From Mimachlamys varia (lineage: Eukaryota > Mollusca > Bivalvia > Pectinida > Pectinidae), in the NCBI GenBank assembly GCA_947623455.1, contig OX392527.1, positions 55,100,401 to 55,164,400 on the forward strand: a DNA stretch of 64,000 nt. The letters are read 5' to 3'. This document shows, in pieces, positions 1 through 10,676 of the stretch (the stretch's first letter is position 1; every line of letters begins with the position of its first letter). The notes under the pieces are model-generated. The model was not told the origin of the DNA, ran no database searches, and saw only the letters and a list, made by a program, of their open reading frames with translations. Made by a program: the position numbers and the translations under genes.

Positions 1-763
1 CAAGTGTGTTGGGTTGGGGGTAAATTGGCGTTAAACATTTTGGTAAAGATTTGATAAGCGGACTTCTTCCGTGTCGGAACTAATTCCTTGGCTCTGACGA
101 CAAAAATATTTCAATCTGAAATTAAGACGAGAGGCACATTTACTGTCGCTCCAGTCTACCTTGTCGGTGTTTGGATCACCAACCGAAAGTAAGAGGTACA
201 GTGTATGGTGCATATTGTTCCGTTTCTTTCAAAAAAAAAAAAAACATCAAAATGGGAAATTTTGGAATACAAATGTTAAATATATAACATTTATATGTTA
301 TTCGCGAAAAATGAGTGCGTTCATTGCAATGACTATTTAATTAAATTCCCATAAAGTTGCATTCTCGTGATATTTCGAAGGGGAGGGGGGGCGTCCCAAA
401 TTAATATCCGTTTTTGACAAAGAGGACCAACTTTTATAAAGTCCTTTTTCTGAGCAGATATTGAAAGTTGGGTAAGGGGAGATAATGTATATAGGGGAGG
501 TAATTGTTTTGATATTCTGTCAACAATAAGAGAAAGAAATTATAATTAATATGTCACCAGCGTTTAAGTAGAAACAGGTTTTACAATGATCATGAAACTG
601 ATGTTCAGAACCGTGAAAATAGCATAGGTATTCGAAAATTAATTGATTTACTATCATTTTGCTTGGGTTATCTGTTTCGTAAAGGAAGCTCGATAACAAA
701 TTATCATTAACAGCACGCATTCCTTTCCGAAGAAGTTAACCATGTCTTGTTTGTTTTTAACAG
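1..763. other. No recognisable gene; AT-rich flank
   Basis: Only short chance reading frames are present. A run of about 14 A residues lies near 231-244. If the microexon at 764-788 is real, this stretch is the end of the preceding intron. Nothing else is supported. Confidence 0.5.
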
Positions 764-788
764 AGGCAGAACCAATTCAAATCCCGAG
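764..788 (+). CDS. Candidate 25-nt internal microexon
   Basis: A pyrimidine-rich tract (cttgtttgtttttaacag) ends in AG at 762-763, and a strong donor, GAG followed by gtgagt, begins at 789. The 25 bases between them read, in one phase, a short Gly-Arg-Thr-Asn-Ser-Asn-Pro-Glu stretch. That phase runs without a stop into the exon at 2568-2978 across the intron at 789-2567; the other two phases hit stops soon after the junction. The exon would start one base before a codon boundary and end on one. Both splice signals and the phase match are visible; transcription is inferred. No homology is recognised. Confidence 0.4.
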
Positions 789-1349
789 GTGAGTTTTAAT
801 AATCGAATTATATAATACTTAATCCCGATCTTTAGGTACCACACTAGCATGAGACCACTTCTGATGGACAATGCTATAACAAATGTTTAATATTGTATTT
901 GATACATGTCTGTTAGCTAGATGTGCATCCATGTTCCTATCTAAGATATATTTGTTCGTAGTACCTATTATATACTAGCATATATACTTACTAGATATCA
1001 ACCAATACAGACTTTTGCAAATTGTATGTTTAACCAATTAGAGACGTATCCATGTTTCTGACAGATAAAGACGCGTCCACGTGTTATAATTTAACCATAG
1101 ATGTATGTCTGTTAGGTAGAGAGAGCCAGACTTTGCTGTATCTCGCTCAATTACTGACGTATTTCTCCGTATGCAAGACTGTCACTCGAACCATTAATAG
1201 ACGCATATATGTGACTAACACTGTTCCCCTTATATTCCTTATACAGTTTTGTAAACTGCCATAAAATGTGATGTCTGTTGCTTTGTCAGTGACCACAGCC
1301 ATACAGAGGATCAAGTGGTATGTATGTGCTAGAAGCTTCTTTAGAACTC

Positions 1350-2262
1350 CTTTATTAGGAATCCCTTTATCAGGAATCCCTTAACCTTGGTTCCCTTTAT
1401 CTGGATTCCCTTAACCTTGGTTCCCTTTATCAGGAATCCCTTAACCTTGGTTTCCTTTATCAGGAATCCCTTTATCTGTGTTCCCTTTATCTGGATTCCC
1501 TTAACCTTGGTTCCCTTTATCAGGAATTCCTTAACCTTGGTTTCCTTTATAAGGAATCCCTTAACCTTGGTTCCCTTTATCAGGAATCCCTTAACCTTGG
1601 TTCCCTTTATCAGGAATCCCTTTATCTGTGTTCCCTTTATCTGGATTCCCTTAACCTTGGTTCCCTTTATCAGGAATTCCTTAACCTTGGTTTCCTTTAT
1701 AAGGAATCCCTTAACCTTGGTTCCCTTTATCAGGAATCCCTTAACCTTGGTTCCCTTTATCAGGAATCCCTTAACCTTGGTTTCCTTTATCAGGAATCCC
1801 TTTATCTGTGTTCCCTTTATCTGGATTCCCTTAACCTTGGTTCCCTTTATCAGGAATTCCTTAACCTTGGTTTCCTTTATAAGGTATCTCTTAACCTTGG
1901 TTCCCTTTATCAGGAATCCCTTAACCTTGGTTCCCTTTATCAGGAATCCCTTTATCTGTGTTCCCTTTATCTGGATTCCCTTAACCTTGGTTCCCTTTAT
2001 CAGGAATTCCTTAACCTTGGTTTCCTTTATAAGGAATCCCTTAACCTTGGTTCCCTTTATCAGGAATCCCTTAACCTTGGTTCCCTTTATCAGGAATCCC
2101 TTTATCTGTGTTCCCTTTATCTGGAATCCCTTAACCTTGGTTCCCTTTATCAGGAATCCCTTTATCTGGGTTCCTTTTATCTTGGTTCCCTTGGGTTATC
2201 AGGAATCCCTTAACCTTGGTTCCCTTTATCAGGAATCCCTTAATCTGGGTTCCCTTTATCAG
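1350..2262. repeat. 30-bp minisatellite with 150-bp higher-order period
   Basis: About thirty tandem 30-bp units alternate two cores, ttaaccttgg and tttatctgtg, each followed by a ttccctttat-type half. From 1471 the variants recur in a fixed five-unit order: a tttatctgtg unit, a unit ending aattcc, a unit containing tttataagg, then two standard units. The marker unit begins at 1471, 1621, 1801, 1951 and 2101, spacing 150, 180, 150, 150 bp; one block has an extra unit. As 30 is a multiple of three, one plus-strand frame stays open from 1387 to 2352 (321 codons) and would give a hydrophobic decapeptide repeat; I regard this as a by-product. Units decay between 2160 and 2345. Confidence 0.95.
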
Positions 2263-2567
2263 GGCCTCCTTAAATTGGCCTTCTTTAAATATAATTCCTT
2301 TATCCTAACTCCTTTAACTGGATTCCCTTTATCACAAATTTCTTTTATCTAGACTTGATTAATCTTGAACCACTTTTTCTGGTCACCCGTTATTCGGAAT
2401 CCATTTATTTGGATTATTCAAGAATCAGTGTCTTGAACATCACTAAAAGTGAAAATTTGGAATTCTTCTTTTCCTAATACTTAAAAGCCATTTAAAGGAA
2501 CGAACACATATTTTAAAATCAAAACCGAACATTCACGAATAAATATCTGCACAGTTTTAATTTACAG

Positions 2568-2978
2568 GAAAGAGAATTCTATTTCACACAAAGGATGCCA
2601 GCCGGGCCGAACTCAGATCCTGCCGTGAATATATCGGACTGTAATGACGACCACAGTCACCAAACCGGATATGGTTATCAAGGGACCTCGAATCGTACTT
2701 CAAGATCGACCTCGAATTGTTATTCTGGCTCAAATAATCGGGTTTCTGGCGCCACCGGACACACCACACTGCCATCTAGTGTCAGACACAGTCACGGTGT
2801 CCACTCAGCTGTGCGATTGTCCAGTTCCAATTTATCGCGTGCGCAATCGGAAGTACTTTTGATTCCCGGAGGTAAAATGACCATGGATAGTCATCGCGCC
2901 GGATCCATAGCAACCCTGGACCGTATGACGGAAACAGACGAAAAAGGTAACAGGTTCCGCGAGCAGTATGCACTATGA
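2568..2978 (+). CDS. Candidate coding exon, unknown protein (Ser/Asn/Arg-rich)
   Basis: The acceptor is gttttaatttacag ending at 2567. The frame runs open through an ATG at 2595 to a TGA at 2976-2978, giving about 136 codons with the part upstream of the ATG. The product is polar, rich in Ser, Asn, His and Arg, without membrane segments or a domain I recognise; it ends in an acidic/basic tail (TETDEKGNRFREQYAL). The block is clearly richer in CpG and GC than the surrounding AT-rich DNA, as expected for a conserved exon. Alternative donors lie at 2869 (GGAG followed by gtaaaa) and 2946 (AAAAG followed by gtaaca), so it may be internal rather than terminal. It joins in phase to the microexon at 764-788. 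Function unknown. Confidence 0.42.
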   Translation, partial: EREFYFTQRMPAGPNSDPAVNISDCNDDHSHQTGYGYQGTSNRTSRSTSNCYSGSNNRVSGATGHTTLPSSVRHSHGVHSAVRLSSSNLSRAQSEVLLIPGGKMTMDSHRAGSIATLDRMTETDEKGNRFREQYAL

Positions 2979-3039
2979 GCTAAGATATTGGATATCCGAA
3001 ACAATATTTGCCCTGTTTAATTTGAAAGACAACTAAACT

Positions 3040-3368
3040 CATGGAAACAAGGTTAGAAATGGATAAAGGGTCTATTAAAGTTATCGACATGGAAACAAAA
3101 TGAGAAATAAAAAAGGGGCTATTATAGTTATCTACATGGAAACAACGTTAAAAGTTATCAAAATGGAAACAATATTAGAAATTAAAAAGGGGCTATCACA
3201 GTTATCGAAATGGAAACAAGGTTAGAAATGAAAAAAAGGCTATTATAGTTATCTACACGGAAACAAGGCTAAAAAAGAAAAAAAGGGGCTTTTATAATTA
3301 TCTTCAATGAAACAATATTAGAAATGAAAAAGGGGCTATTATAGTTATCTACATTGAAAAAAATCACA
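3040..3368. repeat. 47-bp tandem repeat, about 7 copies
   Basis: Units run from catggaaacaa through gttagaaatgaaaaa and ggggctattatag to ttatcta. Copies start near 3040, 3088, 3135 (shortened), 3161, 3208, 3255 and 3304, with a decayed copy at the end. The array begins about 60 bases after the candidate exon. Confidence 0.85.
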
Positions 3369-4580
3369 ATAAGCACACTATGGGAATAATAGCCTCACAC
3401 CATGTTTTATGTTTTAGTTACGTCGTTCTAATCGGGACGGTCTTCCAGGAAATACGACGGCGCGCACGTTGTCCCTTGTTCCTTCACACAGCAGAACAGT
3501 ACTACAAAACAATATCTGAAAGTACATGCTCAGTTAAAGTATAACGTGGAATTAGTCAAGCCCGATGCCTCAGATTTTCTTTTGAAAGTTACATTTCAGA
3601 ATTAGGATTTAGCGGAATTTCATCAATATGGATAAACACATATAGAAAACAGTTTTTCCAAATGAATAAAAACACAGAAATTGTGAGGAAATATTTATTC
3701 GAAAATGTAAATGTCTCGATAACATTTTTTCCAATTATTTTTCCGCGAATTTTTAATGAGATATGGTGATTTATATTTTTTAATTTCATAAAAATTGATT
3801 TTGATTTGACCGTTTGATCAAGGTTCCGCTAATCTACGGGTTGGATAAGACGAGGTCCACTGTAATTGTACCGTACTGGAGTCCTTGCTTATAGATGCCA
3901 TCAACTAATCTGTTTTAACAAGCAGGATATTCAGTGCTAAAATGAAAAAAAAAAACACGACTGTTGTCTGACTCTTCATATCGATTCGGAGGCATGCTTT
4001 TCACCAGACTTCAGATCAAACCATATTGTTTGCTAATGCCAAAGTATACTCTTGCAAGAAATTGAGGGAAGCGCTAGAGAGAAAAGGAGAGAAAGAGCGA
4101 GATATTGGTGATTTAGATAGTGGGTAAATGTGATGGTATAATACTGTTCTTGAAAAGAAAATCTTATCATGTATTGGTCTCTTGTTCAAAAGTACCAGTA
4201 TCACTTTTAGCTGAATTTTGGTCATGTCAATTAGCATTATCATACTTACCTTTTTGAAATGAATTAAAATCATTAACTAAATATCATAGTAACATCACAA
4301 CAAGTAACAATCTCGATGGATTATGATATTAGAAAATTTCGAACATGCGATTTTTAATGCGCGGAATAGGTAATATAATATAAAAGTGTTTTGGATTAAC
4401 CTAAGCCTGGAAATATTATTGAAGAATACTTTAGAACTTATCTATGAACAACTTGGTTGTAAAAGTGATCAAACTTGAAATAAGCGTTTTCAATAATAGA
4501 GTAGCTTTCTTACATTTAGTTCAGGCAAGTGTTGTAGTACTTTGCCCCAATTCCTCATCTGATACATGTAAAATAGTAGT
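3369..4580. other. No gene recognised
   Basis: AT-rich sequence with a short GC-rich patch near 3420-3470. Minus-strand frames of 66 and 85 codons here lack recognisable motifs and I treat them as chance. Confidence 0.5.
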
Positions 4581-4615
4581 CCGAGGACCCAAATGAGAGA
4601 ACCAACCCAGGTAAA

Positions 4616-5153
4616 ATGCTCAACAAGGTGAAGTCGCGTTTGCATGACGGACTAAACCTGACTAACGTCCAGGTCGCCGAGACGGAGCGTTTGGGCGGGA
4701 AAAGGCTGCAGGGGTCTGATAATCGCTACTCTGGGAGACGCAACGTAGCAAAACGCAGTTCTCGATGCTAAAGCGAACATTACAGGATCGGAGCTGTATA
4801 AGAACGTTTATATCGAAAGTTCCATGTCACAGGAGGAATTGTTGATTACCGCTAACGCTAGAACTCTTTTGAGAGAGCTTGGAAAGGACAACAAGTTAAG
4901 TGTAAGGCGGGGCAGTATAGTAAAAAACACCTCGACAACGGAAGCTCGCGATTGTTCAATGAGAAGTAGAAATGCGCGAGTAAACGAGGAATCGCAGCGT
5001 ATCAAAGGAAGTAAGCGGGCCTCGTCTTTCAAAAGCAGTTCACCGCAAAGCAACTCAAACAGCGAAAGCAATAGGCGGAGGAACAACGCCAATAACCGCA
5101 ATGGGCGCAGGAGAAACAACGTCCGGAATACTAACACTGGAAACAGGCATTAG
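4616..5153 (+). pseudogene. LINE A, ORF1-like relic
   Basis: Conceptual translation in alternating frames resembles the RNA-binding ORF1 protein of non-LTR retrotransposons. A broken stretch near 4720-4800 has the look of an RRM end (gene-positive residues, then DAKAN and ELYKNVYIE in one frame). It is followed by an open frame from 4824 to 5153 with a helical section (ANARTLLRELGKDNK) and a VRRG turn, then a Ser/Asn/Arg-rich basic tail (ESNRRRNNANNRNGRRRNN). ORF1 proteins coat their own RNA. An early stop near 4770 and a frame change show it is dead. It lies directly upstream of an endonuclease remnant in the same orientation, which supports the LINE reading. Confidence 0.6.
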
Positions 5154-5490
5154 GTAACGTGCGGGTTTTGGAATACGCGAGCTTGGAAAGCGGTAGCCAA
5201 CCCCGATAAATCATTAATCCGTGGTAGATGTATTGACCACCTGGATCTAGATATCGTTGGTATAGCGGAGAGTCATCTCGTTGGAGCAGATGTTATCAGT
5301 ATAGACAATTATATTTGGTTCGGTAATAATAGAAAATCGGTGCATAAAAACTCGAGGTGTTGATGCTGGAGAACTTTGTAGTGTCGGTGGTAGACGACAG
5401 CCACGAGGGTATTTTGTGGCTGAAAGGAGGTCTGCCAATTTTGGTCTTCTGGTGGCTATCGCCGATAAGTTTTATTTTTTGCATATCAAC
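5154..5490 (+). pseudogene. LINE A, apurinic-type endonuclease fragment
   Basis: One frame reads FWNTRAWKA, then LDLDIVGIAESHL, then IDNYIWFGNNR: the arrangement of the N-terminal half of exonuclease-endonuclease-phosphatase domains in LINEs (a tryptophan-rich start, a DIVGIAESHL strand carrying the metal-binding Glu, and a Tyr/Trp-rich loop). The match continues after a frame change near 5355 (FVVSVVDDSHEGILWLKGG) and stops around 5490. The C-terminal half of the domain is absent, replaced by unrelated AT-rich sequence to about 6140. In an active element this domain nicks target DNA to prime reverse transcription. Confidence 0.65.
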
Positions 5491-6139
5491 AGCTTTGGTC
5501 AAGCCATGACCACCTAGGTCATGACTTGACATGAAATTAAAGTCAGGTTAGAGCGCTTAACGAGTTATGTGGGGTCAAAGTATGGGGTCAAATTCATGAT
5601 AGGCCTCATTTTGATAAAATTACCTGATATATTTTTAATCTTTCTTCATAATTTTGATGCATTGTGCATTTCCAAAACAGTAAAACTTCAAACTGATCAT
5701 AAAATATATCCATGGTCGAAAAGTAGGTCACAGTGACCTAGTTTTTAATTTGCTTGATATTTAAAAAATATAGCTTCTTTTTAAACACAAACAATAAAAT
5801 CATCGTATAACATGTTTTAATGAAAATCAATGTATTTATTATGAACAATTTTTTAAGTAATTTAAGGGGGAGGGAGCAGGGAGGTTTTTTTGACATCCTA
5901 AGGTCCACTTACTCCATTTGTAATTGTCTACACTGTGATATTAAATAACTGAAATGCATATTCATACTGCCAATAAGTGCATATTTTACACTTGTATAGT
6001 CCTGTGCGAATTTGTGACCAATATACCAATATAATTAGGATATACTGCCCTCCCTTGAAACATACCATCAGTAATTATTTTGTTAGTGGTCTTTAACCTG
6101 CAATATAGACAATTCTGAATTAGACCAACACTGGACTTC
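5491..6139. repeat. Insert or replacement inside LINE A
   Basis: This stretch interrupts the LINE between endonuclease and RT. It carries no coding match. It contains a perfect inverted hexamer pair AGGTCA-cag-TGACCT at 5725-5739 and phrases (ggggtcaaattcatgat, gcattgtgcatttcc) of the kind seen in dispersed invertebrate repeats. No target duplication was found. Confidence 0.4.
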
Positions 6140-7240
6140 AGAATGTGAGGCTCAAAACGGCTTTCGCCCCGCGCGTAGTACCACACTGTCCAATATAATC
6201 GAAACAAGAAAATTGCAAAGAAAGTCAACATTTTGTGCCTTTAGAGACTTTAAAAAGGCGTATGACTCTATTGATAGCAGCATTCTTTGGCGCAGTTTGG
6301 AAAATGTGGGGATTAGCCGAAACATGTTTGCGGCCATAAGGCAATATACCAAGAAACACTCAGCTGTGTTCGAACTGTCTTCTAATTGGTTCGAGGTAAA
6401 GTGCGGCCTGAAGCAGGGATGTTTGTAATCGCCGATTTTCTTTAACTTCTTCATCAATGACATTTCGGTAACCTTACAGGATCTAGATGTCAGAGTGGAT
6501 ATAGATAATGAAACTATGAATCATCTACTATATGCTGACGACTTTTGGCGGAAAGCCCAGAGGATCTTCAAATTCTGTTGAATGTGCTGTCAGTATGGTG
6601 TGAAAACAATCGAATGGATATAAATCCTAGTTAGTCGGAGATTATCCACTTTAGAGTACCTTCGGTAGTGAGGACTAATGTATATTTTAAATGTGGTAAT
6701 GTCCGATTGGAAATAAGTGATAAGTATGTGTATCTCGGGCTGCTGTTTACAGAACACTTTGACCTAATAGAAATGGCTGAGACAATAGCAGTAATGAGCA
6801 TGTGGTGCAGACTCTCCTTCACTAATGGTCACTAGGTCGGGGCGTGTGAGTAATAAATTATCCATCTATAGCAAATTCAAAACAGAGTATTTTTGTGAAT
6901 CTTATCTGAAGGGGCCAATACCCAAGTCCTGGGTACGTGCGTTTGCAAAATTTCGGTGTGCAGTTGCGCCAATCCGTGTAGAGACGGGTCGTTACGAGAA
7001 CATTCCACGTAATGTGTGGTCATGTGGAAGATGAAGAACATGTGTTTTGTCGGTGTCCATTATATAGTAATTTAAGAATAATTTTATTTGATAAAGCACA
7101 AGTTTTTCATATTGATTATAGAAATATGTCTGATAGTGACAAACTGTGTTTTGTTTTATCTAGCAGTAAATTGTACAAAATTAGTTCCAAAACCTGTTTT
7201 AATATCTTAAATAAGGGAGAGAGCATTTTATATAAATAAC
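6140..7240 (+). pseudogene. LINE A, reverse transcriptase and Cys/His C-terminus
   Basis: A broken RT can be followed. FCAFRDFKKAYDSID (6225-6275) is the first catalytic-Asp region. VKCGLKQGC (6395-6423) is the conserved GLKQG turn. SPIFFNFFINDI follows, then LLYADDF near 6525-6545, the F/YADD catalytic box. A stop interrupts the run after GLKQGC and the frame changes after YADD. From about 6960 the frame reads a basic segment, then CGHVEDEEHVFCRCPLYSNLR, a Cys/His-rich C-terminal motif of several animal LINE families, and ends with TAA at 7237-7239. Multiple stops and frame shifts make it inactive. Clade not assigned. Confidence 0.75.
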
Positions 7241-8100
7241 TTTTAGTTTGATTTGTTTCGTTTTTATGGGGTTTTTTTATTTGATGACATGTAACTAGTT
7301 TTTATGTTTAGATACTTGAGGATATGGATCTTTTGTTTAACTTGATAAAACTGTGTTGATAGAGTAGATAACCAAGCGATATATTGTATTTCCAGTCATA
7401 ATCTTTTATAAATAGTTTATTTATCTATTTTATAGTAGAAATAATTATTAATAGCTTATAGTGTCTCGTAAGTCTGTTTAGACTGGACATTTTAATGGAT
7501 TGTAATGATCTAGTGTATATGTTTAAAATGTGTGACACTTTAATAAATCAATATATTACTTAAAATTAGTACTTTTTACATAATTACAGCATTTGATATG
7601 CGAAAATGTTAAAGTTTGATATGTTCAAACTTTCGCTTGTCAACATGCAATGTTATGATCGGAGACAGCCGAGTACATCACATGTTCTTTCGGAACCTCG
7701 TTTCCATCCGCCAAGAATGGAATCCGAGGTAAATGTAAACATTGTCACGTGGAATTATTTATAAGCAGTAGTGTTAAATCAAAGTACTGAAGACACAAAC
7801 GAATTGGACCAGTATATGTCCATAGTATATTACAGAAAATGATCTGAAACATAGTTTACAGGTGATTCAAATTAAGGATAAGTACAGGGCAATTCAATAT
7901 CGGCATATTCAAGGAGTGGTCTTATAAAAGAGAACTAGATAGTTTGCAAAGTTTGTTTGTCTAACTGAAATTTCAACGATCTCAATATATTTTAGATGAA
8001 GTTTTAGCAATTAGGTAATTTACTTGATCTATCCAACGACCATCTCCTGAGAAGAACACACCAATGTGCTTATAAGAAGATAATTAGTTATAGGAGTATC
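7241..8100. other. LINE A 3' tail and gene-free sequence
   Basis: The AT-rich 3' untranslated part of LINE A probably extends to about 7560, where taataaatcaatatatta could be its polyadenylation end. From there to 8100 nothing is recognised. Confidence 0.4.
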
Positions 8101-8699
8101 GTTCATATTTATAGAGGGATGTTAATGGGATTTCTTTTTCTAGTTATTAGCATAGTTTCAGTTTTGGGGGGATTGAAGTCTACAAGCCACTGGCGGGACC
8201 ATATATGAATTTTGTTGATATCTGACTCTATAGTGACATGTGCCGTGATTGGATTTTCAACTTTTATGTACAGCGACGTATCATCGGCAAACAACTGAAC
8301 TATAGAACTAATATTATACACAATGTCATTTATATGCACAAGAAATAGAAGAGGACCGAGGACCGAGCCCTGGGGTACCCCAGCCTTGATAGCTGCCGAA
8401 TCCGATACACAATTATTTAAAATCACCCGCTGTTTCCTTCTATTGAGATAATTTTCAATCATTTAATAAAGTTCCCAGAAATACCAAATATGGAAAGTTT
8501 GAAGAGGAGACATCGATGCCAGACTCGATCGAAAGCTTGGCTTACGTCGTAGAAGACAACTCTAAGGCTTTCCTAACATCATCAGCTGTACTAACAAGTT
8601 GGTTTATAGTTGAATCTCCAGGGGTAAACCCTGATTGGTGACTAGTTATTAGATTGGTGTCAAAGAAGATGTTTAATCAAAGTACTGAAAGTACTGAAA
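8101..8699 (-). pseudogene. LINE B, reverse transcriptase core
   Basis: On the minus strand the frame around 8690-8600 reads FFDTNLITSHQSGFTPGDST, a conserved RT block of CR1/Jockey-type LINEs. After frame changes, 8462-8109 (117 codons) reads YLNRRKQRVIL, then GVPQGSVLGPLLFLVHINDI and LFADDTSLY, which are the GVPQGS turn and the F-ADD catalytic box. The fragment stops shortly after the palm domain and carries at least two frame changes. The missing upstream part, beginning in the preceding RT segment, reappears at 10660-12020 on the same strand, so both are probably one element split by the DNA at 8700-10676. Confidence 0.8.
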
Positions 8700-10676
8700 C
8701 GCTAAAACTTCAAACAATAGTATATATATTTCGACAGCTATTTAAGTGTTTTTGTTGTAGAATCTGGGGTGTGGTGTTCGGGGGTGAATACATTTAAAAA
8801 GGGAGGAGGAGTAGTGTGGAAGATTTTAATTGTACATATGATTTAGGTCGCTTTCTAGCTTCGAACTAAAGGATATTTTCCTTTAGCTGTGTGGTAGAGC
8901 GTCCGACTAGAAACTTGAAGATCGAGGGTTCGATTCCCGGTGGAAGTACACTATTTTCTTTCCTGTTACAAATGAAAACGGATGTAATGTAGCAATTTAA
9001 ACTTTTCGTTTCATTTCATTCTATACTGATTTCAATCTTTCTATGTCAAAGTCCTAAATGGCTGTTTTTCAGCCATTTTGTTTTTCTGATCAGTTACAAA
9101 ATCAAAAGGGCACGACAGTAGGGACCAAGGATTCTACATAAGAAATATGAGAAAGATCCCTCTAGTAGTTGTCAATTAGTTAACAATCTTTCAATGCCCA
9201 AATCAAAGATGGCCGCCTTTCCGACATTTGGTTTTTACTCATCAGTATGAAATCAAATGGGCATAACAAAGCACAATGTGAAACCTAAATATTCAATGTG
9301 AAAAACTGACTGAAAAAGTTTTTAACGCAATAAAACAAAACTTTTCATGTTAACATTATCGTTCGGAGGAAGTTGAATGAATCATTGAAATAAACGCTGC
9401 TGGTAGTTAGCACAATGGATATTAGATAAAAAATAAAAGGATTCGCAAACATATCTCTCGTTACAAATGATAGTTCGAACTACAAATTGTATCTAATTTG
9501 TCATAAAATGTCACAATAAACAGTCAAATTGTTGTTCCAAAAGAACGACGGCCTATTACGATATCTTTGCCAAGGTGGAGCAAAATATTGGTATGCAAAT
9601 ATGTCATATTCACTTACATCTCTAGGCCTATTTATCAATTATCAAGTTCATTTACAAAGCAGGGAAAATTACATGTATTTTGGCTGTTGCCTATGTATAA
9701 AGGGCCACACATAATTACGGGAATGTACACCATAAAGGTTTTTGCACACCATAGAAAAAATATAAGTGTTATTTCTACTAAATAACTTATATTGTGTCAA
9801 TTGCTATGTACACTATACAGGTTATGGTAAAGTTTCGTTAAAACAAAAATGTGAACCTACAGTCAGGAACGTATATGTCCCTGCTACAGTGTATATTGAT
9901 ATGTGAAGCACAACGAACGTAATCATAAAACCACGAACTTTTGCTCGCCTTAGAAAAGTATAAGTGTTATTTTCAATAAATCAAGTGTTTTGCCAATTAA
10001 TATGTTCATTATTCAGGTTCTGATAATGTCTCATTAAAAATTGTATACTCAGTAAGAAAATCGATCAAGTTTGTGCATTCAGTATGTATATATCAAAACG
10101 TTAGTGACAATCAGGGGAAGTAACTCGTAAATAACAATATCAGATCCAGGGGGCGGATTTTCACTGTAATTACGAATTAATACTTCCGACCGCCAAATTG
10201 GTCGAGTATTTTGATTTACGCATGTATAAGGTAATATAACATTGAAATCGAAATCAGTGTATTTGGCTATGCGCGATTATATAATCAAAGTTTAACAGCA
10301 AAGTACACCATGCCATGAATTCCGCGAGCCGTATCATGCATATACCAGTGTCAAGCACAGAGAGTATATATATATAGCATAGCTAAAATACACGAGAGGT
10401 CAGCTACCAACAGAGACGTAATATTTAAATGAGCCGTGGGAGTGAAAAACTGATTTCTTTGTTACAAACCGCATATAGATTATTAAAGTCATCATAATTA
10501 TTAACAATACCATGGGAACATCATTTCCTGTTAGGTTTAGGCTTTCAAATTGTTCAGATACCATGAGATTGGTAGCAATTCAAGCTTTTCCGGAGCGGGA
10601 GGGGAAAAAATGACATGGGTCAAAGGTCACAGAATAGTGGCAGCAATAGACGCCAAAACTACTCGTAGTTTTAGCG
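8700..10676. mobile_element. Candidate non-autonomous insertion splitting LINE B
   Basis: RT sequence stops at about 8700 and resumes at about 10660, both pieces on the minus strand with adjacent blocks of the same domain. The sequence between starts cgctaaaact (8700-8709) and ends agttttagcg (10667-10676), an exact 10-bp inverted pair. Inside there is no transposase frame, but there is a tRNA-like module at 8876-8948, two diverged direct copies of an approximately 170-bp phrase near 9040-9290, and a perfect DR1 (GGGTCA-A-AGGTCA) near 10618. No clear target-site duplication is visible, so the boundary call is inference and the insert may be composite. Confidence 0.45.
8876..8948 (+). repeat. 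tRNA-like SINE head (pol III A and B boxes)
   Basis: TAGCTGTGTGGTAGAGC at 8884-8900 fits a tRNA A box, and GGTTCGATTCC at 8927-8937 is a perfect B box at normal spacing. The acceptor and anticodon stems pair poorly, so a working tRNA is unlikely. It is better read as the promoter head of a tRNA-derived SINE or a tRNA pseudogene. No tail of a known SINE family is recognised downstream. Confidence 0.6.

Noticed and set aside
1387..2352. 321-codon open frame as a repeat protein gene
   Set aside because: The frame is open because the 30-bp unit is a multiple of three without stops; no start context, splice or codon-bias support, and the product is a low-complexity hydrophobic repeat.
4808..5137. 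109-codon minus-strand Leu/Arg-rich frame
   Set aside because: It is the antisense shadow of the LINE A ORF1 frame on the plus strand.
8876..8948. Functional tRNA gene
   Set aside because: A and B boxes are good, but acceptor and anticodon stems do not pair properly, so a SINE head or tRNA pseudogene is more likely.
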